A stretch of 64,000 bases of DNA, from assembly GCA_023664305.1 (NCBI GenBank), contig JAMPFT010000007.1, positions 80,947 to 144,946 of the forward strand, in the 5' to 3' direction. Source of the stretch: a bacterium. Lineage in GTDB: Bacteria; Bacillota; Clostridia; Lachnospirales; Lachnospiraceae. A program made the position numbers and the translations under genes. The notes beneath the pieces were generated by a model. That model ran no database searches. It saw nothing but the letters and a program-made list of their open reading frames with translations, and had not been told where the DNA came from. Shown piece by piece: positions 15,267 to 24,736 of this stretch (position 1 is its first letter; each line of letters opens with the position of its first letter).

Positions 15267-17282
15267 ATGAAAAAGAAAGGTACGGTAACCCCTATGAAGC
15301 ATTCCCTGAAACCCCTATTACGGCGCGCCGCCCTCGGCCTGACCGCGGCGCTTCTGCTCCTCGTTTCGATTTATCCGGCCGTTCAGGCGGCACAGCCTCC
15401 CGCGGATGCCGCGAGGTTAGACATTCTTTTTACCCACGATACCCATTCCCACCTTGACAGCTTTATCACGGTGGAAAACGGCGAGTCGGCCACGGTGGGC
15501 GGCTTTGCCCGGATCAAGACCCTGATCAATGAAGCCAAAGACAAAAATCCGGATACCTTCGTGCTGGACGCCGGGGACTTTTCCATGGGCACCCTGGTGC
15601 AAACCATATACGACAGCGAAGCCGCCGAGCTTCGCATGCTGGGGGCTTTGGGCTGCGACGTCACCACCCTGGGCAACCATGAATTTGACTACCGCTCCGC
15701 CGGGCTGGCGGGAACCCTTAACGCCGCCGCTGCCAGCGGGGAGCCCGTTCCCTCCCTCGTTCTCTGCAATATCGACTGGGAGACCATGGAAACCGAGGGC
15801 CTCACCGCAGAGCAGCAGCTGCTCCGGGACGCCTTTGACGCATACGGGATGCGGGACTACGTCGTCGTCACAAAGGGCGACATTAAAATTGCCGTTCTCG
15901 GCGTTTTCGGCATAGATTCGCTGGCCTGCGCCCCTACCTGTGTCCTGAAATTCCGGGACGCCTCGGAGGCTGCCGCGGAAACCGTGACACAGATCAAGGC
16001 CAACGAAACCGTTGACATGATCGTCTGCGTGTCCCACAGCGGCACGAGCGAGGACGAAAAAAAGTCCGAGGATGAGATTCTGGCAAAGAACGTACCCGAT
16101 ATCGATCTGATCATCAGCGGCCACACCCACACGACGCTGGCGGAACCCATCCGCCACGGCAACACCTACATCGTCTCCTGCGGGGAATACGGTAAAAATC
16201 TTGGCTCCCTCTCCATGTCCCAAAGAGAAGACGGGCGCTGGGAGCTTACAGCCTATTCCCTGATTCCCATCACTCCCGCCATCGCCGCCGATCAGCCCAC
16301 ACAGAAAAAGATCGACGGATTTATGGAGGCAGTGGACTCCTCCTATCTGGCCCGGTTCGGATACACCAGAAGCCGCATTTTGGCGCAAAACGACATTGTC
16401 TTTGCAACCGTGGACGATCTGTACACGGTTCATACGGATCACAATCTGGGCAACCTTTTGTCCGACGCCTTCAAATACGCCGTCTCAAATGCCGAAACGG
16501 AAGACACAAACCCGGTTGCCGTGGCGATCGCGCCTTCCGGCTGTATCCGCGATACCTTTGCCGCCGGCGATATCAGCGTGGAGGACGTCTTTAACGCCTA
16601 CTCTCTGGGAATCGGTCTGGACGGCGTTGCGGGCTATCCCCTGATCAGCATTTATCTCACAGGCGCGGAGCTGAAGACCGGCGCGGAAATCGACGCCTCC
16701 GTGTCGGACCTGATGACTACCGCAAGACTGTATACCTCGGGGCTGAATTTCTCTTTCAATCCCCACCGCATCATCCTCAACCGGATCACAGACTGTTACC
16801 TGACGGACGACGCCGGAAACCGCGTGGAAATCGAGGACGACAAGCTGTACCGCGTGGTCTGCGATCTCTACAGCGGCCAGATGCTGGGAGCAGTCACGGA
16901 CGTATCCTACGGTATTTTATCCATTCAGCCCAAATTTGCGGACGGCTCTCCTATTGAAAACATCGAGGACGCCATCATCACCGCCGACGGACAGGAAATA
17001 AAGGCGTGGGCAGCTATCGCGGGATTCTTGGAAACCTTCGAGGATACCGACGGCGACGGCATTCCCAACGTCCCCGCGCTCTACGGAAGTCTTCACGGCC
17101 GTAAGGTCGTAGAGGACAGCACAAGCCTGCCGGATCTGGTAAAGGGCCTCAACAAATACGCCGTCATCATCCTTCTGGCCGTATTGCTGGTTCTCGTTAT
17201 CCTGATTCTGCTCATCGTGCTGATTGTAAAGTTGATCCGCAGGATATGGAAGAAGCGCTCCCGCAAGGCGGCAGACAAATAA
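15267..17282 (+). CDS. Surface-anchored 5'-nucleotidase / metallophosphatase
   Basis: The protein of up to 671 residues has a signal peptide (hydrophobic core LGLTAALLLLVSIYPAVQA) and a calcineurin-like metallophosphatase domain: FTHDTHSHLDS, DAGDFSMG, GNHEFDY and GHTHT supply the metal ligands. A 5'-nucleotidase C-terminal domain follows (NLLSDAFKYAV, SGCIRDTF). A C-terminal transmembrane helix (VIILLAVLLVLVILILLIVL) and a basic tail anchor it. It should dephosphorylate nucleotides or related esters outside the cell. Two in-frame ATGs (15267, 15294) are possible; neither has an ideal ribosome site, and 15294 puts AAAGG upstream. The C-terminal EDTDGDGIPN resembles a calcium-binding loop. Confidence 0.88.
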   Translation: MKKKGTVTPMKHSLKPLLRRAALGLTAALLLLVSIYPAVQAAQPPADAARLDILFTHDTHSHLDSFITVENGESATVGGFARIKTLINEAKDKNPDTFVLDAGDFSMGTLVQTIYDSEAAELRMLGALGCDVTTLGNHEFDYRSAGLAGTLNAAAASGEPVPSLVLCNIDWETMETEGLTAEQQLLRDAFDAYGMRDYVVVTKGDIKIAVLGVFGIDSLACAPTCVLKFRDASEAAAETVTQIKANETVDMIVCVSHSGTSEDEKKSEDEILAKNVPDIDLIISGHTHTTLAEPIRHGNTYIVSCGEYGKNLGSLSMSQREDGRWELTAYSLIPITPAIAADQPTQKKIDGFMEAVDSSYLARFGYTRSRILAQNDIVFATVDDLYTVHTDHNLGNLLSDAFKYAVSNAETEDTNPVAVAIAPSGCIRDTFAAGDISVEDVFNAYSLGIGLDGVAGYPLISIYLTGAELKTGAEIDASVSDLMTTARLYTSGLNFSFNPHRIILNRITDCYLTDDAGNRVEIEDDKLYRVVCDLYSGQMLGAVTDVSYGILSIQPKFADGSPIENIEDAIITADGQEIKAWAAIAGFLETFEDTDGDGIPNVPALYGSLHGRKVVEDSTSLPDLVKGLNKYAVIILLAVLLVLVILILLIVLIVKLIRRIWKKRSRKAADK

Positions 17283-17317
17283 AATTCACGCTTCGCGAAA
17301 GTTCCGGTGTCATAAAA

Positions 17318-17391
17318 AAGTGCCGCAAGCGGCACTTAGAAGAATGCTCCGCATTCTTCCCTTGCCACGACGAAATTTCTTGTAGAATAAC
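17318..17391 (+). repeat. Dispersed repeat family A, copy 2, with two hairpins
   Basis: Two hairpins (AAGTGCC/GGCACTT and AAGAATGC/GCATTCTT) precede CCCTTGCCACGACGAAATTT and the box ending TTGTAGAATAAC. The same two hairpins in the same order occur in the copy at 52.36 kb. It lies after the nucleotidase stop codon. Confidence 0.75.
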
Positions 17392-17396
17392 AAACG

Positions 17397-17455
17397 CAGG
17401 GCTGCCACACCGCAGATCATTTCACTGATCGCCGATGCGGCAGCCCTGTTCATGT
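17397..17455. terminator. Long hairpin between convergent genes
   Basis: A 10-bp stem CAGGGCTGCC/GGCAGCCCTG encloses a 32-base arm with a further GCAGATCA...TGATCGCC-type pairing. TTCATGTTTTCTTTT follows on the plus side. It can end the nucleotidase transcript and the leftward surface-protein operon. Confidence 0.7.
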
Positions 17456-17471
17456 TTTCTTTTCTGTTCCG

Positions 17472-17666
17472 TTATCCCTGACTGCCGTCAAGCTGTACGG
17501 AGTCATTCGCATATATTTCGGAGACCTGATCCTCCAGATCCTTTTCCTGCTTCTTCATATCATGGTGCTTCCACACGAATACTGCGATAACGGCAATCAG
17601 TATAATCGCTGCCGGAATGTCCCACCAGCAAAAGCCCAATGCGCTGTGCTCAAAAACATATGACAT
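17472..17666 (-). CDS. Small single-pass membrane protein (paralogue of next gene)
   Basis: A 64-residue protein with ALGFCWWDIPAAIILIAVIA leading into a transmembrane helix, then a charged tail (KHHDMKKQEKDLEDQVSEIY). It aligns by eye with the adjacent 70-residue protein and with the last 60 residues of the giant surface protein encoded upstream in the same operon. The ribosome site GGAGGGATTGGT is good. It may help anchor, assemble or export the large protein; this is inferred from similarity and operon position. Confidence 0.75.
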   Translation of the reverse strand: MSYVFEHSALGFCWWDIPAAIILIAVIAVFVWKHHDMKKQEKDLEDQVSEIYANDSVQLDGSQG

Positions 17667-17681
17667 ACCAATCCCTCCTTC

Positions 17682-17894
17682 TTACCGCTGCTTCGCAGCA
17701 TCCTTTGCAAGCTCTTTGCGGAGCGCTTCGATCTGCTTTTGTCCTTCTTTGTCAAAATCATCCTCGCGCTTTCTCTGGTTGCGCACATGCACAACCAGAA
17801 TCACCGCAAGCGCCGCCGCTAATACAAGTGCAGGCAGATCCCAGAAATGTAAACCCAACACATTGTGTACCGCTTCATACATATTGTAAAACAT
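17682..17894 (-). CDS. Small single-pass membrane protein (paralogue of previous gene)
   Basis: A 70-residue protein with VLGLHFWDLPALVLAAALAV as the membrane segment and a long charged, coiled-coil-like tail (QRKREDDFDKEGQKQIEALR). It shares the (L/F)G-x-x-(F/W)WD(I/L)PA pattern with the 64-residue neighbour. It lies 29 bp after the giant surface protein gene, with an AGGAGGAAACC site. Confidence 0.75.
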   Translation of the reverse strand: MFYNMYEAVHNVLGLHFWDLPALVLAAALAVILVVHVRNQRKREDDFDKEGQKQIEALRKELAKDAAKQR

Positions 17895-17923
17895 ACGGTT
17901 TCCTCCTCTCTGCTCACACTGTA

Positions 17924-20900
17924 TTATTCAGTGGCCTTTCTCTTAATCGTCTCGGTATTGTATTTGCCCATCAGCTCCGCGATCTTCTTCTGGTGCTTCT
18001 TCATGCTCTTCGTATAGCAGATCGCCACGATGAGCGCCGCCAGCATCAGCAGGAAATGCAGTATACAGCAGATATGGCCGTCGTGGAAATTAGCCAGAGG
18101 CGTCTCTTCCTCTTCGATGGGGATGATAATGACGTCTCCGTCCTCATTTTCATCGATCACTCCGCCGGGCGCCAGAGGCGCTGTCTCTTCCTCGATCTCA
18201 ACCCCGGGGTCTGCAGGCGCTTCAGGCCCTCCTGCAGGCACGTTCGCCACTACGGGCACGATAACGGGTACAATCGGCGCGGGCTCCACGGGAGCAGGCG
18301 TTTCATCCGTCGGTTCGGGATCCGGCGTAGGAACCGGCGCGGGTCCCGGGACAACCGCATTCAGCGTATAAACGACTGTCAGCTCTACATCTCGCGCGGG
18401 CATTCCGTTCTCACCCGGTCTCAAGAATGCATAGTTCGGTGTATATCCTCCGATCGTCGGCGAATAAATTGCCTCAAGGTCATCTCCCGCCCGGAATGCT
18501 CTTCTGACGTCGGGCGCTGCCTGAACGCCGTTTGCGTATACATAATGGATCACCAGGCTGTAGATATTCTCCACGTTTACGGGATCCGTTTCCGTTACCT
18601 TGGGCTCGGGATTAATCGGTTCCGGCTTAACATCAGGCTTTTCGGGATCTACAGGTCCTGTGGGCTGCACGGGATCCACCGTCACTCTCACTCCGTTGAC
18701 AATCGCGTTTCCTGCATCTGCCTCCTGAACCGTATACTCGCAAATCAGCGTAAAGGTTTCGCCGGGCTCCAGGGAATCTACCGTCACGGTGTTATCCTCA
18801 TTCAGCGTATATCCCGCTGCCGCAAGGGCATCCGCATCCTCTGCGAGAATGCCGTTCAGCTCTGTAAATACCACCTGTCCCGCCGCATTCTGAAGCAAAT
18901 CTGTAACCGTCACACCGTGAAGCGTCACATTCGCGTTGCTGCTTACGGTGATCTGGTATCTGATCACATCGTCCGTGTCATACTCATCCTGAGGATCCAG
19001 CACTACCTTGCTGACCGCGTAGTCCGTGCGGATCGGTTCTGTGCCAACCGTCACTTCACCGGGAACTACGTCAGGATTCTCCGGCGCACCGTTCGGCGTA
19101 TTCTCGGGCATCTTTCCTGTGACAGTCGCCCTGTTAAACACCTGACCCGCCTTGATATCTTCCTCCGTCACGGTGTAGGTTACCTTATACTCCGCGGACT
19201 CGGTCTGCGGTGCGAGCGTTCCAACCTCGATGATGTCTCCGGTAAGTTCGTCCTTCACCACGATATCCGTCACGGTGACATTACCCGTATTCTTTACGGT
19301 GATGGTATAAACAATATCCTCGCCAAGCGCATATCCTCTGTCCGGACTGTCCGCCGTCTTCGTCACCGTGAGCTCGCCGTTCACCGTTGTGGACTGCGCC
19401 GTTGCCTCGGCCTGATACTCATGCCCCTTATAGGACGCCGTCACTTCATTCTTAAAGCTGCCTGCCTTAATGTCCGCTTCCGTGATGACATAGCTTGCCT
19501 TGATTGTCTCTTCTTCGCCTGCTCCCAGGTCGATATCAATGATCTCCTCGCCGCTGTTGCTGAAAAAGGCTGTTATGGCTCTCCAAATCCTTGTAAGCAG
19601 ACCGGCATCGTTTACTCCCGTTTCGAAGGTCACGCCGGGAAGCTCTTTCAACGTTACGGTCACAGGCTCGTCGTAAATGTTCTTCACGGTAATGGTAAAG
19701 TTCACGGTCTGGCCGATCTGGTATTCGGACACATTTCCGTCTACGACTTTGGTCACCACCAGGTCATCACTTACTTCGATAGGATCACCATTTTCATCTT
19801 TGGCGACATCCGTCACCTCCAGAACGCCTTCCTTGCGTTCAATTACATAGTTAGCGGTTACATCGACATTTTCCTTCGTCAAAATCTGTACATCGTATAC
19901 ATCGTCTCCAACGATGTTCGGGCCGGAGCCTACCAGAGTCTGGCTGCCGATGATCTTCGCTTTCACATCCTGCTGGCTTACAAGGCCACGGTTTTCTTCT
20001 GCGTTGAACTCCTCAACGGTATACTCATTCGCCGTCAGCGCCTCGCCGGTATAAATTCTGGTCGCCGACTTTGCGGTAATCGTAAGAGGGCGGGGCTTAA
20101 TGGTCAGGAAACCGGAGACAGGCTTTACATTAAATTGATCCGTCACATCGTTTCCGGCCGCATCCCAAACTGTGTAATTTCCCTGTACAGGAATAGTTTC
20201 CTTGCTGTCCGTTACAATTGTTCCGCTGGCTTCCGAGGTCAGGCCTGTCACATAGTAATTTTGGCCGTCTTCCACTACGAGGATTCCCTTTTCAGGCGTT
20301 TCTGCCGTTCCGGTCGAAAAAGGTAATTCCTCCTCATTTTCAAACCCGCTTACGGTCTGCAACGTTCCGTCATAAAATGTTTCGAGTCTCTTCGCCGTTA
20401 CCGTTACTTCACTTGCGTCGCGGTTGTTTACCGTCAGCGTTCCTTCTGATTTAACAATTGTGTAGTTATCTTCCTTCGTATTCGCGTTCAGTTTATAGGT
20501 AAACTCGTTAGCGGAGAATCCCACCAAAGTCTGGGTGCCGGTAAAGGTATAGGTTGCGCCTTCTCCTGTCGCCCAGCCGTCCCCTGATACTATAATAGCC
20601 GCATCGCCGTTTGTCAGTGCCTTTCCGTCGTACTCTTTATCGAGGTTATCCGAAATCAGCGTTACATGCCGCTTCTCAATCGTCAAATGTCCGGGAGTGA
20701 TTGTAACGTTAAACTGAGCGGTCACATCGTTCCCTGCCGCATCCAGCACTGCGGGGGTTCCGGTCACAGAAATCTCTGCCACACTGTCCTCTACATTCTT
20801 ACCGCTGGCTTCCGAGGTCAGACCTGTCACATAGTAGGTCTTGCCGTTTGCGGTTACGGGGATTCCCTTTACGGTCGTTCCGTCCGGCAGGGTTACATCG

Positions 20901-23900
20901 GCTTCCCCTTCTTTAAATCCGCTTACGGTTTTCGGCGTTCCGTCATAGGTATCCGTGAGGCTCTCTGCCGTCACCGTTACCTGATACAGATCAGTATCAG
21001 GACGGTTTCTTACCGTCAACGTTCCTTCCGTCTTTGTGATATCGTAGTTATCGGCATTCGTGCCATCCTTTAACGTATAGGTGAACGCGTTAGCGGACTC
21101 GCCCACTAAAGTCTGGGAGCCGGTAAACTCATAGTCCGCGCCATCCTCACCTACCCAGCCGGTCTCTTCTGCAAGCGCCGTATCGCCGTTCGTCAGTTCC
21201 GATCCGTTGTATGCCTTGCTCAGAGTCGCCGAGGTCAACGTTACAGGCTGCTTTTTAATCGTCAAATATCCGGGCTCAACTGTAACATCAAACTGAGCGG
21301 TCACATCGTTCCCCTCTGCATCCTTCACTACCACAGCATCAGTTCCGGTCACTTCGGTTTTTCTGCCTACTACCACCTTAACAGTTTCACCGGTCTCTGT
21401 GGTTTCTTCTTTTACCACAACATCCTTACCGGTCGCTTTAGAGGTCAGACCCGTCACATAATAGGTTTTGGAAACGGTTTCACCGTTTATCTCTTCCTCT
21501 ACCGTTACAGGGATTCCCTGCGCGGTTTCGCCTACAAACCCTTCTACCGTATGTTCCGTTCCGTCATAGGTCGGTTCAAGGCTGCTCGCCGTTACCGTTA
21601 CCTGATACTTCTCGGTACGGTCGATTACTGTCAGCGTTCCTTCCGTCTTTGTGATATCGTAGTTACCGGCCTTCGTATTGGCGTTCAATTTATAGCTGAA
21701 CGCATTAGCGGACTCGCCCACCAAAGTCTGGGTTCCGGTGAAGGTATAGGTTGCGCCTTCTCCTTCTGCCCAACCGGTCTCTGTTGCAAGTTCTGTCTCG
21801 CCGTTTGTCAGCGCTGTTCCGTCGTATTCCTTTTCCAGAGTCGCCGAGGTCAGCGTTACCGCACGCTTGCTGATCGTCAGGGAGCCGGACTTCTTTGTAA
21901 CCTCAAACTGATCGGTTACATCGTTCCCCGCTACATCCTTCACTACAGCGGTTCCGCTTATAACGGTATCCTTGCTGTCCGCCACATTCGTACCGCTGGC
22001 CTTGGAAGTCAAGCCTGTCACATAGTAGGTCAGGCTATAGGTTTTGCCGTCTACCGTCGTCTCTACTACGACAGGGATTCCCTTTTCGGTCGTTCCGTTC
22101 GAGAATGTTACTTCCTCTTCTCCCTCAAACCCGTCTACGGTCTTCACTGTCCCGTCATAAGGTTCTGTATGGCTCTTCGCCTTTACCGTTACCTGATACT
22201 TCTCATTACGGTCGCTCACCGTCAATGTTCCCGGCTGCATAGTGATTTCGTAGTTATTCGCATCCGTACCCGTCTTCAGGGTATAGCTGAATGTGTTTTC
22301 GGAGCTGCCGACCAAGGTCTGGGTGCCGGTGAACGAGTAGGTTGCGCCTTCTCCTTTCACCCAGCCGTCCCCTGTTATGGCAATCGCGTTCCTGCCATTC
22401 GTCAGCGGCGTTCCGTCATACTCCTTGCTCAGAATCGCCGAAGTCAACGTTACGGTTCTCTTATTAATCGTCAAAGTTCCGGGAATGCCTGTAACCGTAA
22501 ACTGTCCGGTCACATCTTTTCCGTTCTCATCAAACACCTGAGCGGTTCCGCCTATAACGGTTTTCTTGCTGTCCGCCACGTTTGTACCGCTGGCCGTAGA
22601 AGTCAGACCCGTCACATAATAAGTTTTGGAAGTGGCTTGACCTTCTGCTGTTACCTTTACGGGGATTGCAAGAATCGTCCTTTTATTTTCAGTACCTTCC
22701 CCAAGAGTTACTTCCTTTTCTTCCTCAAACCCGCTTACGGTCTGCACTGTTCCGTCATAGGTTGTTGTAAGGCTCTTTGCCGTTACCTGGATTCCTTTCA
22801 GTTCTTCTACCTGTACTACTACCGGCTCCGGCTCTTTCCCGGTAACCTCAATAGCTCCCGAGACGATCTTCGCCGTATTGCTGATTGCAGCGCCCGCATC
22901 CTGAACAGCTATCGTGTAATCATATGTAATAACCGCTTTTCCCTTCGCGCCGATGCTCGCAATGGTAAACGTCTTTTCTGTTTCGTTCCATACCGCGCCG
23001 CTTACATTGCTGATCTCTCCCGCGCCGCTCAGAGTATCCTGCACCACTACATTTTTTAACTCTTTTGCTTCTGTATTCTTGACCGTAATGGTATAGTGAA
23101 CCGTCTCTCCCACTGCAGCCCGGCTCGCATCAGACGTCTTGTCAAGCCCGACCTGGGACTTTCTGTACTTGAGGATCATCTTATTGGTCTGCAGTCCGAG
23201 CGAAATGCTTACGCCCTCTACGATTTTATCGCCGAGCAGCTCCACGCCCTCATATACATAATTGTCAATATCCTTTTTATATTCGGCAACAGAAAGCACC
23301 TGTCCGAAAGCGCCAGTTTCCTCGACGGAGTCGGCTATTTTATTGCCGTCGCTGTCTACATATTCTACCGTGTAAAGCAGATTTGAAAGGTACTCCGAAA
23401 GATCAAGATATCCGTCTAAATGCCATGCGAGCGTTTCCCACCCTATATTAAAATCGTTCGCTCCTTCGCTCGTCAGCAGGTTTTTCCACTCTATCTTCGC
23501 AATGTCAACCGTATCCTTCGGAAACGTACTAAAATACTCGATACTTCCAAGCGCATTTATAACTGTATTAAAATGCTCCGTTTCGGTTAATGTTTTGCCC
23601 TTTTCCGTCGCTAAAGGGATGGCCGCCCTAACCTTTCCTACCGTAATCCAGCCAGCACCGTTCGTTTTCAGGCCCAGCGCCTTTAACGCCTCTGTATTCT
23701 TCATGGTAGCGGAATCCAGCTGCGCATACACATAAACCGTGCGTTCCTCCACCTGCTGCGCTGCACCCGTCACATTGACAAGATATTCTGTCCCACAGAT
23801 ATCAACCGTCGTCGTTCCTGCACTTTTGCCGGTTACTTTGAAGACATTGCCATAACCGGTCCACTCTACGGTGGCAATCGCAAGATCATAGCTGCTATAC

Positions 23901-24361
23901 TGCCCATTATGCCGATTCGAGCCTCCAGACCCCTTATCATGACTCGTATTTCGGCACCAAGCCCATGTAGAGCCTCCCACCACTAAATCTATCACATTCT
24001 CCTCCGCGTAAACGGAAGCAGTCTCCGCGCCGAAAGAATCCGCCGAAAGCATAGCGCTGCCCGCTTCCCGGACATTATCCGCCGAAGCCGCAGCATCCTC
24101 CGAAAGCTTCTCATCTTCCGAAACCGTGTTTTCCGCCGGAAGACCTTCCGTCAGCGCTCCGTCCTCCTCAGGCTCCCCGGGAATCACAATCACCTGTGTT
24201 TCCACCGTGTTCTGCGCATTGCCGCCGGACACCGTGCTGCCATCGGTAACCGCCCACAAAAGGCTGTCCGAAGACGAGTATACACATGCGGTTATCACAA
24301 GTGTTATCGTCAGCAGAAATGCAAGCGCTCTCTTTACTCTCTGCCAGTTTTTCTTTTTCAT
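17924..24361 (-). CDS. Giant surface protein with YDG/MBG-like tandem modules and DUF11 repeats
   Basis: This 2145-residue protein starts at the ATG at 24361 (AAGGAGAAAGGT upstream). In order it has a signal peptide (ALAFLLTITLVITAC), an acidic Ser/Glu-rich region (about 45-125), a unique domain (125-400), and a DUF11-like repeat (about 415-510). Five tandem ~200-residue modules follow (about 520-1515), each pairing a VTAKSL...YDGT...YYVTGLTS unit with a VTLTSA.LSKEYDGT unit. Three more DUF11-like repeats (about 1530-1930) precede an InlB-like segment, a Pro/Glu-rich wall-spanning region, and a C-terminal transmembrane helix with a basic tail. No LPxTG is seen. It is probably an adhesin or stalk-like envelope protein; the ligand is unknown. 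Confidence 0.85.
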   Translation of the reverse strand: MKKKNWQRVKRALAFLLTITLVITACVYSSSDSLLWAVTDGSTVSGGNAQNTVETQVIVIPGEPEEDGALTEGLPAENTVSEDEKLSEDAAASADNVREAGSAMLSADSFGAETASVYAEENVIDLVVGGSTWAWCRNTSHDKGSGGSNRHNGQYSSYDLAIATVEWTGYGNVFKVTGKSAGTTTVDICGTEYLVNVTGAAQQVEERTVYVYAQLDSATMKNTEALKALGLKTNGAGWITVGKVRAAIPLATEKGKTLTETEHFNTVINALGSIEYFSTFPKDTVDIAKIEWKNLLTSEGANDFNIGWETLAWHLDGYLDLSEYLSNLLYTVEYVDSDGNKIADSVEETGAFGQVLSVAEYKKDIDNYVYEGVELLGDKIVEGVSISLGLQTNKMILKYRKSQVGLDKTSDASRAAVGETVHYTITVKNTEAKELKNVVVQDTLSGAGEISNVSGAVWNETEKTFTIASIGAKGKAVITYDYTIAVQDAGAAISNTAKIVSGAIEVTGKEPEPVVVQVEELKGIQVTAKSLTTTYDGTVQTVSGFEEEKEVTLGEGTENKRTILAIPVKVTAEGQATSKTYYVTGLTSTASGTNVADSKKTVIGGTAQVFDENGKDVTGQFTVTGIPGTLTINKRTVTLTSAILSKEYDGTPLTNGRNAIAITGDGWVKGEGATYSFTGTQTLVGSSENTFSYTLKTGTDANNYEITMQPGTLTVSDRNEKYQVTVKAKSHTEPYDGTVKTVDGFEGEEEVTFSNGTTEKGIPVVVETTVDGKTYSLTYYVTGLTSKASGTNVADSKDTVISGTAVVKDVAGNDVTDQFEVTKKSGSLTISKRAVTLTSATLEKEYDGTALTNGETELATETGWAEGEGATYTFTGTQTLVGESANAFSYKLNANTKAGNYDITKTEGTLTVIDRTEKYQVTVTASSLEPTYDGTEHTVEGFVGETAQGIPVTVEEEINGETVSKTYYVTGLTSKATGKDVVVKEETTETGETVKVVVGRKTEVTGTDAVVVKDAEGNDVTAQFDVTVEPGYLTIKKQPVTLTSATLSKAYNGSELTNGDTALAEETGWVGEDGADYEFTGSQTLVGESANAFTYTLKDGTNADNYDITKTEGTLTVRNRPDTDLYQVTVTAESLTDTYDGTPKTVSGFKEGEADVTLPDGTTVKGIPVTANGKTYYVTGLTSEASGKNVEDSVAEISVTGTPAVLDAAGNDVTAQFNVTITPGHLTIEKRHVTLISDNLDKEYDGKALTNGDAAIIVSGDGWATGEGATYTFTGTQTLVGFSANEFTYKLNANTKEDNYTIVKSEGTLTVNNRDASEVTVTAKRLETFYDGTLQTVSGFENEEELPFSTGTAETPEKGILVVEDGQNYYVTGLTSEASGTIVTDSKETIPVQGNYTVWDAAGNDVTDQFNVKPVSGFLTIKPRPLTITAKSATRIYTGEALTANEYTVEEFNAEENRGLVSQQDVKAKIIGSQTLVGSGPNIVGDDVYDVQILTKENVDVTANYVIERKEGVLEVTDVAKDENGDPIEVSDDLVVTKVVDGNVSEYQIGQTVNFTITVKNIYDEPVTVTLKELPGVTFETGVNDAGLLTRIWRAITAFFSNSGEEIIDIDLGAGEEETIKASYVITEADIKAGSFKNEVTASYKGHEYQAEATAQSTTVNGELTVTKTADSPDRGYALGEDIVYTITVKNTGNVTVTDIVVKDELTGDIIEVGTLAPQTESAEYKVTYTVTEEDIKAGQVFNRATVTGKMPENTPNGAPENPDVVPGEVTVGTEPIRTDYAVSKVVLDPQDEYDTDDVIRYQITVSSNANVTLHGVTVTDLLQNAAGQVVFTELNGILAEDADALAAAGYTLNEDNTVTVDSLEPGETFTLICEYTVQEADAGNAIVNGVRVTVDPVQPTGPVDPEKPDVKPEPINPEPKVTETDPVNVENIYSLVIHYVYANGVQAAPDVRRAFRAGDDLEAIYSPTIGGYTPNYAFLRPGENGMPARDVELTVVYTLNAVVPGPAPVPTPDPEPTDETPAPVEPAPIVPVIVPVVANVPAGGPEAPADPGVEIEEETAPLAPGGVIDENEDGDVIIIPIEEEETPLANFHDGHICCILHFLLMLAALIVAICYTKSMKKHQKKIAELMGKYNTETIKRKATE
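19810..22800 (-). repeat. Five tandem ~600-bp coding modules in the surface protein
   Basis: Each module spans about 590-620 bp and encodes two related Ig-like YDG/MBG units. Conserved words include YYVTGLTS, ASGTNVADSK, TFTGTQTLVG and GTLTV. The fifth module is the most diverged. The modules are similar enough at DNA level to allow recombination and copy-number change. Confidence 0.85.
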
Positions 24362-24665
24362 ACCTTTCTCCTTTTCTTTTTGGGATAAACCTTCTCCACC
24401 CCGTTCTTTTTCTTTTCCCGTTCTTTTTCTTTTCCCGTTCTTTTCGTTTCCGTTCTTTTTTCCGCTCTTTTTCTCTTTCCGTATGCTTTCTTTCCGTCCG
24501 TTTGTCTTTCCCCGCGCTTTTCCGTTCTTTTCTTTCGGAAAATTACGCCGTAACAGGTGTCGCAAAGGGACGTTTTTTTGCCGTTTCATATATAAAAGAG
24601 CGTTCAAATCAGAAAAATGGCTCAAAAAAAATTTAAAAAATTTAAAATTTTATGAAAACTGTAAT
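24362..24665 (-). other. Purine-rich untranslated leader of the surface protein gene
   Basis: Upstream of the ribosome site the minus strand is almost pure A/G for about 180 bases, with repeated AAAAGAAAAAGAACGGG words. Beyond it lie AT-rich stretches. The frame is open back to 24625 and would encode a Lys/Gly-rich extension, but the strong ribosome site and signal peptide at 24361 argue this part is leader RNA. No other gene is seen. Confidence 0.6.
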
Positions 24666-24693
24666 TTTACAAAGGGAAAACATGTGCTATACT
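24666..24693 (+). promoter_or_regulatory. Promoter of the GGDEF/sigma operon
   Basis: TTTACA, 16 bp, TATACT, with TGTG just before the -10 (extended -10 character). Transcription should start near 24700, which excludes upstream ATGs at 24704 and 24713 as good starts. Confidence 0.65.
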
Positions 24694-24736
24694 ACACTTA
24701 ATTGTGATAATTATGAGATGGAAGGATGATAGCGTT

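Noticed and set aside
15417-16442. A 341-codon leftward frame opposite the nucleotidase gene
   Set aside because: The plus strand encodes clear metallophosphatase motifs over the same region, and the minus frame has no ribosome site or domain.
17639-20326. An 895-codon rightward open frame opposite the surface protein gene
   Set aside because: It is antisense to the tandem repeats, has no ribosome site or recognisable domain, and its composition (many Arg, His, Ile) mirrors the repeat codons of the leftward gene.
21551-23059. A 502-codon rightward open frame opposite the surface protein gene
   Set aside because: Same reason: it is the antisense shadow of repeated modules and itself repeats with the module period.
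24362-24625. N-terminal extension of the giant surface protein, rich in Lys and Gly
   Set aside because: A strong ribosome site and a signal peptide begin at 24361; the extension would put about 88 charged residues before the signal peptide.
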